The position numbers and the translations under genes are program-made. The notes beneath the pieces were generated by a model. It saw nothing but the letters and a program-made list of their open reading frames with translations. It did not search any database and was not told the DNA's origin. Source: Pseudomonas sp. RIT288 (GTDB lineage: Bacteria > Pseudomonadota > Gammaproteobacteria > Pseudomonadales > Pseudomonadaceae). Taken from it: DNA of 64,000 nucleotides. Within the stretch, counting starts at the first letter, position 1, and each line of letters starts with the position of its first letter. The stretch covers positions 62,001 to 126,000 of the forward strand of contig NZ_JFYN01000014.1 in assembly GCF_000631985.1 (NCBI RefSeq), given 5' to 3'. Below, one piece after another: positions 60,347 through 64,000 of this stretch.

Positions 60347-60943
60347 CTAAGCCTGGCGCAGGGTTTCTTCGACGAAGTCGAGGCGGTCCTGTCCAAAGAA
60401 CATCTGGTTGCCGATAAACATGCTCGGCGCGCCAAATACACCGCGTTTAATGGCTGTTTCGGTGTTGTCCTTTAGGGCTGCCTTGACTGTCTCGTCGTTG
60501 GTAAGGGCCAGGACTTCATTGGGATCGAAGCCCTGTTCGCTCAAAACCGCAGCGACAGTCGCCGGCTCATCGAGCGGTCGTCCCTCTACCCACAGCGCCT
60601 TGAAAAGACAATCGACAAACGCCTGAAATCGTTCTGGCTGGTGCAGTTGTATACCGGTGACGGCACGCATCAATGCCAGCGTGTTGATCGGGAAGTGCGG
60701 ATTGAATTTCAACGGGACGCCATAGCGTTTGGCGTAGCGATCCAGATCCTCAAACATGTAGCGGCCCTTCGCCGGAATCATCGCCGGTGAGGCGTTGCCG
60801 GTCGCCTTGAACACGCCGCCCAGCAGCATTGGGATGTAGATCAGCTGGCTGCCGGTATTGGCACAGATTTTCGGTAACTGTGTATAGGCCAGGTAGGTGG
60901 CAGGGCTGCCGAGGTCGAAATAGAACTCCACGGTTTTCGTCAT
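60347..60943 (-). CDS. 2-hydroxychromene-2-carboxylate isomerase-like (kappa-GST/DsbA) protein
   Basis: 198 residues of the thioredoxin-like DsbA/HCCA isomerase family. The active-site Ser S13 (FYFDLGSPATYLA) replaces the DsbA Cys pair, as in hydroxychromene carboxylate isomerases and kappa glutathione transferases. RGVFGAPSMFIGNQMFFGQDRLDFVEE is the conserved cis-Pro and C-terminal region. It probably uses glutathione to isomerise or conjugate an aromatic/unsaturated substrate. It follows the SDR gene by 40 bases in the same orientation. Confidence 0.85.
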   Translation of the reverse strand: MTKTVEFYFDLGSPATYLAYTQLPKICANTGSQLIYIPMLLGGVFKATGNASPAMIPAKGRYMFEDLDRYAKRYGVPLKFNPHFPINTLALMRAVTGIQLHQPERFQAFVDCLFKALWVEGRPLDEPATVAAVLSEQGFDPNEVLALTNDETVKAALKDNTETAIKRGVFGAPSMFIGNQMFFGQDRLDFVEETLRQA

Positions 60944-60983
60944 GTTCGCTGCTCTCTATTTATTGTTATGGAGGAGGCGGGGC

Positions 60984-61712
60984 TTACCAGCGTTCGTTCC
61001 ACGGGCGCAGATCCAGCTCGAAGGTCCAGGCGTCCCGTGGCTGACTGTGCAGATACCAATAGTTTTCGGCAATGTGTTCGGGGTTGAGAATACCGTCCTG
61101 ATCCTTGGTCGCGTACTTCTCGGGGAAACTGGTGCGGATGAAGTCGGTATCGATCGCGCCATCGACCACTATATGGGCGACGTGGATATTCATCGGACCC
61201 AACTCGCGCGCCATGCTTTGTGCCAGTGCACGGATACCGTGTTTGGCGCCGGCAAACGCGGCAAATCCGGAAGCACCGCGCAGCCCGGCGGTGGCGCCAG
61301 TGAACAGAATGGTGCCGCGCTGGCGGGTGGCCATGCGCTTGGCCACTTCGCGGGCATTGAGGAAACCGGAGAAACAGGCCATCTCCCAGATCTTGAAATA
61401 CTTGCGCGCAGTTTCTTCAAGAATGCTGCAAGGCACATTGGCGCCGATGTTGAAAACGAACGCTTCGATCGGACCAAGGCGAGTTTCGATCTCTTCAATC
61501 AACGCAATGACGTCTTCTTCCTTGCGCGCATCGCAGGCAAAGCCATGAGCTTCGCCACCCTCGGCCTGAATCGCCTCGACCAGCGGCTGCAATTTGTCGG
61601 CACTGCGCCGCGTGACGCAAGCGACAAATCCTTCCCGGGCAAAACGCTTGGCAATCGCTCCGCCCGTGGCATCACCGGCACCCACCACTAACACGACCTT
61701 CTTGTTATTCAT
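60984..61712 (-). CDS. Short-chain dehydrogenase-like protein with Phe for catalytic Tyr
   Basis: 242 residues, SDR fold with VVGAGDATGGAIAKRFA as a changed Gly-rich loop, NIGAN at strand 4, and GASGFAAFAGAKHG where YxxxK should be; F153 stands in for Tyr while K157 remains. A described SDR subgroup has exactly this change and an incomplete cofactor motif, so ordinary dehydrogenase activity is doubtful. It is controlled with the DsbA-like gene by the divergent TetR regulator. Function unknown. Confidence 0.83.
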   Translation of the reverse strand: MNNKKVVLVVGAGDATGGAIAKRFAREGFVACVTRRSADKLQPLVEAIQAEGGEAHGFACDARKEEDVIALIEEIETRLGPIEAFVFNIGANVPCSILEETARKYFKIWEMACFSGFLNAREVAKRMATRQRGTILFTGATAGLRGASGFAAFAGAKHGIRALAQSMARELGPMNIHVAHIVVDGAIDTDFIRTSFPEKYATKDQDGILNPEHIAENYWYLHSQPRDAWTFELDLRPWNERW

Positions 61713-61730
61713 CGGGTTATCCCTTTAGTA

Positions 61731-61755
61731 AACGATCGTTAAGTGAACGAACGTT
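61731..61755. promoter_or_regulatory. Two TetR-type operators between SDR and TetR genes
   Basis: AACGATCGTT at 61731-61740 and AACGAACGTT at 61746-61755 are palindromic or nearly so, with centres 15 bases apart. Position between divergent genes suggests that the TetR protein represses both sides. Confidence 0.7.
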
Positions 61756-61804
61756 ATGCTAGGATCCGGACAACGTCAAGGCGGTCGATCAAGAGGGTAA
61801 ACAC

Positions 61805-62383
61805 ATGCGGTATTCCGCCGGTCACAAGCTGGAAACCCGAGAAAAACTGCTGCACAGCAGCGCGCTTTCAGCCAAGCGTTCGGGCTTTTCCACAGTCGGT
61901 GTCGATGGTTTGATGAAGGCTATCGGCCTGAGTGGCGCGGCGTTTTATAGCCACTTCTCGTCGAAAAACGAACTGTTCACGGCTATCGTCGAGCGCGAAC
62001 TGTGTCAGAGCCTGGAGCGACTGGGAGGGCAGGGAGCGCAGGATCGTGAGCGGCTGGAACGCTGTCTCAAGCAGTACCTGAGCATGGCTCATGTAGAGCA
62101 GCCTGAATCGGGCTGTGCCTTGCCGACACTGGGGGCGGAAATTGCCCGTTCAGACGACCAGGTTCGCGAGCAGGCGGAACTGTGGATTTGTCGGCTGCAA
62201 GCCAGTTGGGCACAGATTCTGGAGAGCGACAGCCTGGCGTGGGCGATTCTGTCGCAATGCGTCGGAGCGTTGGTGGTGGCGCGGATGCTGGTGACGCCGG
62301 ACATTCAACGGACGGTATTGAAGTCCAGTCATGAGGAAATCGGGCGTCAACTGGCTGCTCGACAAGGCGAGCAGCCAGAATGA
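61805..62383 (+). CDS. TetR-family regulator
   Basis: 192 residues. N-terminal helix-turn-helix (about 13-57; FSTVGVDGLMKAIGLSGAAFYSHFSSKNELF) and a C-terminal ligand domain of the AcrR-like type with CALPTLGAEIARSDDQVREQAE. GAGGG lies upstream of its start codon. Divergent from SDR and DsbA-like genes with palindromes in the gap; probably a local repressor sensing the compound they act on. Confidence 0.86.
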   Translation: MRYSAGHKLETREKLLHSSALSAKRSGFSTVGVDGLMKAIGLSGAAFYSHFSSKNELFTAIVERELCQSLERLGGQGAQDRERLERCLKQYLSMAHVEQPESGCALPTLGAEIARSDDQVREQAELWICRLQASWAQILESDSLAWAILSQCVGALVVARMLVTPDIQRTVLKSSHEEIGRQLAARQGEQPE

Positions 62384-62384
62384 T

Positions 62385-62666
62385 TCATTTGCAGATGACG
62401 ATCATGCTGCGGCTGGTATAGCCGGCCGGATTGAGCCCGAACGGGTAGTCGCCAGGCTCTTCCACGGCATCCCCTGATTTGGCGATGACTTTGTAGCCCT
62501 TGGGGGTACAAGCATTGGCGGCGCTGGTGTAGCACTTGTCCCAAGAGGACGACAGCCCGGAACAGTTGATGTGCAGCCCTTTTTTACCGTGCTTCACTTG
62601 GGTCTTGGAGGTGGCTGCGCACCCCGCTACTGCCAATACAGCGATCAGTATCAAAATTCGTTTCAT
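62385..62666 (-). CDS. Small cysteine-rich lipoprotein
   Basis: 93 residues. Signal peptide with lipobox AVAGC (Cys about residue 16), then NCSGLSSSWDKCYTSAANAC with three more cysteines and a GYKVIAKSGD segment; the cysteines may form disulfides. It resembles small YecR-like lipoproteins, function unknown. The ATG at 62664-62666 follows AAGGA. It is convergent with the TetR gene, with one base between their stop codons. Confidence 0.78.
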   Translation of the reverse strand: MKRILILIAVLAVAGCAATSKTQVKHGKKGLHINCSGLSSSWDKCYTSAANACTPKGYKVIAKSGDAVEEPGDYPFGLNPAGYTSRSMIVICK

Positions 62667-62835
62667 TACCGTCCTTATGGTAGCCACGAGTCTGGCGCTC
62701 GGGTCTGCCTGTATTCGCTTGCGCTTTAAGCGGTTTGATATCCCTGTCCGAAAAAATCCATGCCTGGCACTGAGTTAAGGGGCTTAAACATGGCCTAAAT
62801 GAACGCCAATTGCCAGACCTTCGTCAAATCCTGTT

Positions 62836-63723
62836 TCAATCTGCTGCAACAACGGGTTTGGCGTTACTGCCCATGGTCATGGTTGCTCCGACGGAGGCCA
62901 GAATAATGCACAGGATCGCCATCCATTGTGACAGCGTGAGGTACTCCTGCAGGAATAGCAGCCCGGACAACGCGCCAAAGGCCGGTTCGATGCTCATCAA
63001 AGTGCCGAAGGTGCGGGCTGGTATGCGGGTGAGGGCAACCATCTCCAGCGTGTAGGGTAAAGCGGTCGAGAGGATGGCAACGCCGATGGCGACCGGGATC
63101 AGCGACGGGGTGAGTAAAGCCGCGCCGGCATGCACGATGCCGATCGGGGCGACAAACAGTGCAGCAATCATCACGCCCAGGGCCGCAGTCGTCACGCCGT
63201 TGTCGGCACCGGCCTTTTGACCGAACAGAATGTACAACGCCCAGCATACGCCGGCACCCAAGGCATAACCGGCACCGATCAGATCAATTCCCGAGGATGT
63301 CGCTCCGGTCGGGATCAACAGCAGCAGGCCAACTGCCGCCAGGGCAATCCAGAGAAAGTCGATAGCGCGGCGGGAGGCGTAAATGGCGACGGCCAGCGGG
63401 CCTGTGAACTCCAGCGCAACTGCAATGCCAAGCGGCACAGTGCGCAATGACATATAGAAGAGGAAGTTCATCCCGCCCAGCGCCATTCCATAAACGATCA
63501 CCGTGCGCAGGGACTGAGCGGTCAGCCTGGCGCGCCACGGACGCAGCAGTAACAGCATGATCACGCTGGCGAAGACCAGGCGCAGGGTGGTCGTCCCTTG
63601 AGCGCCAACCACCGGGAACATGCTTTTGGCCAGAGAGGCACCAGACTGAATGGATGCCATGGCTATTAACAAAAGGCCAACCGGGAACAGCGTTGAGGCC
63701 AGAGAGCGAGGTTGGTTTGTCAT
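62836..63723 (-). CDS. EamA/RhtA-like drug and metabolite exporter
   Basis: 295 residues with about ten membrane helices in two EamA repeats (about 12-140 and 150-285). GMALGGMNFLFYMSLRTVPLGIAVALEFTGPLAVAI and LSTALPYTLEMVALTRIPARTFGTLMSIEPAFGAL are typical of RhtA, the threonine/homoserine exporter. Exported compound not determined. The ATG at 63721-63723 is chosen because the longer frame adds an unlikely N-terminus. Confidence 0.85.
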   Translation of the reverse strand: MTNQPRSLASTLFPVGLLLIAMASIQSGASLAKSMFPVVGAQGTTTLRLVFASVIMLLLLRPWRARLTAQSLRTVIVYGMALGGMNFLFYMSLRTVPLGIAVALEFTGPLAVAIYASRRAIDFLWIALAAVGLLLLIPTGATSSGIDLIGAGYALGAGVCWALYILFGQKAGADNGVTTAALGVMIAALFVAPIGIVHAGAALLTPSLIPVAIGVAILSTALPYTLEMVALTRIPARTFGTLMSIEPAFGALSGLLFLQEYLTLSQWMAILCIILASVGATMTMGSNAKPVVAAD

Positions 63724-63855
63724 TGCGAGGCATCTTCCGAAGGTGAGGGCAGGGTATTGTTTTAGGTATTGGGCAATATACTGCGCATTCGCTGACATTG
63801 CGTCTATATATAGGTGGGTTTTTTCGGTGCATTGATAGAAAACTGAAATTAACGG

Positions 63856-64000
63856 TTGACGGCAGATTCAGGAGGTCTATAATTCGCCCCACTTCCGGCG
63901 CAGTCGAAACGGAAAACTCCTTGAGAATCAATGAGTTATACGGTTTTCGGCAGCGGCCTGCTTCAGTTTGTCGAAGTCTGGAAGGAGTTGAAAGAGCGGT
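63856..64000 (+). promoter_or_regulatory. Strong promoter and leader, probably of an rRNA operon
   Basis: TTGACG (63856-63861), 16-base spacer, TATAAT (63878-63883), with an AT-rich stretch before the -35 as in UP elements. The following CGCCCCACTTCCGGCG, GTCGAAACGG and AATCAATGAGTTAT blocks resemble Pseudomonas 16S rRNA leaders as I remember them. No coding frame starts here. The mature rRNA would begin beyond the window. Confidence 0.6.

Noticed and set aside
1..64000. CRISPR array, prophage, integrative element or transposase
   Set aside because: No regularly spaced repeats, phage-type genes, integrase or attachment-site duplication were found. The only mobile-type sequences are REP/REPIN palindromes.

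Overview
The window is chromosomal DNA from a fluorescent Pseudomonas, most likely of the P. fluorescens group. The evidence is a high-GC sequence with strong third-position GC bias, pyoverdine genes (pvdS, pvdL, pvdH, an MbtH protein and the fpvGHJK-CDEF export/reduction/uptake set), two families of Pseudomonas REP/REPIN palindromes, and a FliA-type promoter in front of cheV. No phage, IS element, CRISPR array or tRNA was seen. The left edge cuts a sensor kinase gene. The right edge lies in what looks like the promoter and leader of an rRNA operon.

Layout. 1-4.7 kb: sensor kinase fragment, a degenerate Hpt-like protein divergent from cheV, a MOSC protein, ppnP and a DEDDh exonuclease. 4.8-13.9 kb: acyclic terpene (citronellol/geraniol) degradation genes atuABCDEF on the minus strand, divergent from the TetR repressor gene atuR, with two mirror-image operators between them. 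14.0-39.1 kb: pyoverdine synthesis, in order pvdY (IucB-like acetyltransferase), pvdS (iron-starvation sigma factor), pvdL (4332-residue chromophore NRPS), then a dsbD/tlpA-like/dsbG operon with its divergent two-component system dsbRS, then pvdH and mbtH. 39.2-45.4 kb: fpvG-H-J-K-C-D-E-F on the minus strand. 45.8-47.9 kb: a second, divergent leuCD pair. 48-51.5 kb: LysR regulator, haloacetate-dehalogenase-type hydrolase, VOC protein, soxR with a SoxR-type promoter and its ABM-domain target. 51.5-55.7 kb: methanesulfonate sulfur-scavenging genes msuE-msuD-msuC and a sigma-54 activator. 56-63.7 kb: small lipoproteins, a LysE exporter, a stand-alone cysteine desulfurase, an M24 aminopeptidase, a TetR-controlled SDR/DsbA-like pair and an EamA exporter.

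How the parts connect. PvdS promoters of the form TAAAT-N16-CGT can be read directly in front of pvdY, pvdH and mbtH, and a one-mismatch version lies in front of pvdL. A Fur-box-like sequence overlaps the pvdS promoter. Together these give a Fur to PvdS to pyoverdine cascade. PvdH supplies diaminobutyrate to the last PvdL module, whose selectivity residues read as the Dab code. PvdY would acetylate hydroxyornithine. FpvG-K and FpvC-F would strip iron from returning ferripyoverdine in the periplasm and carry it inward. The most unusual local feature is a REPIN lying inside the 5' coding region of fpvD and translated in frame.
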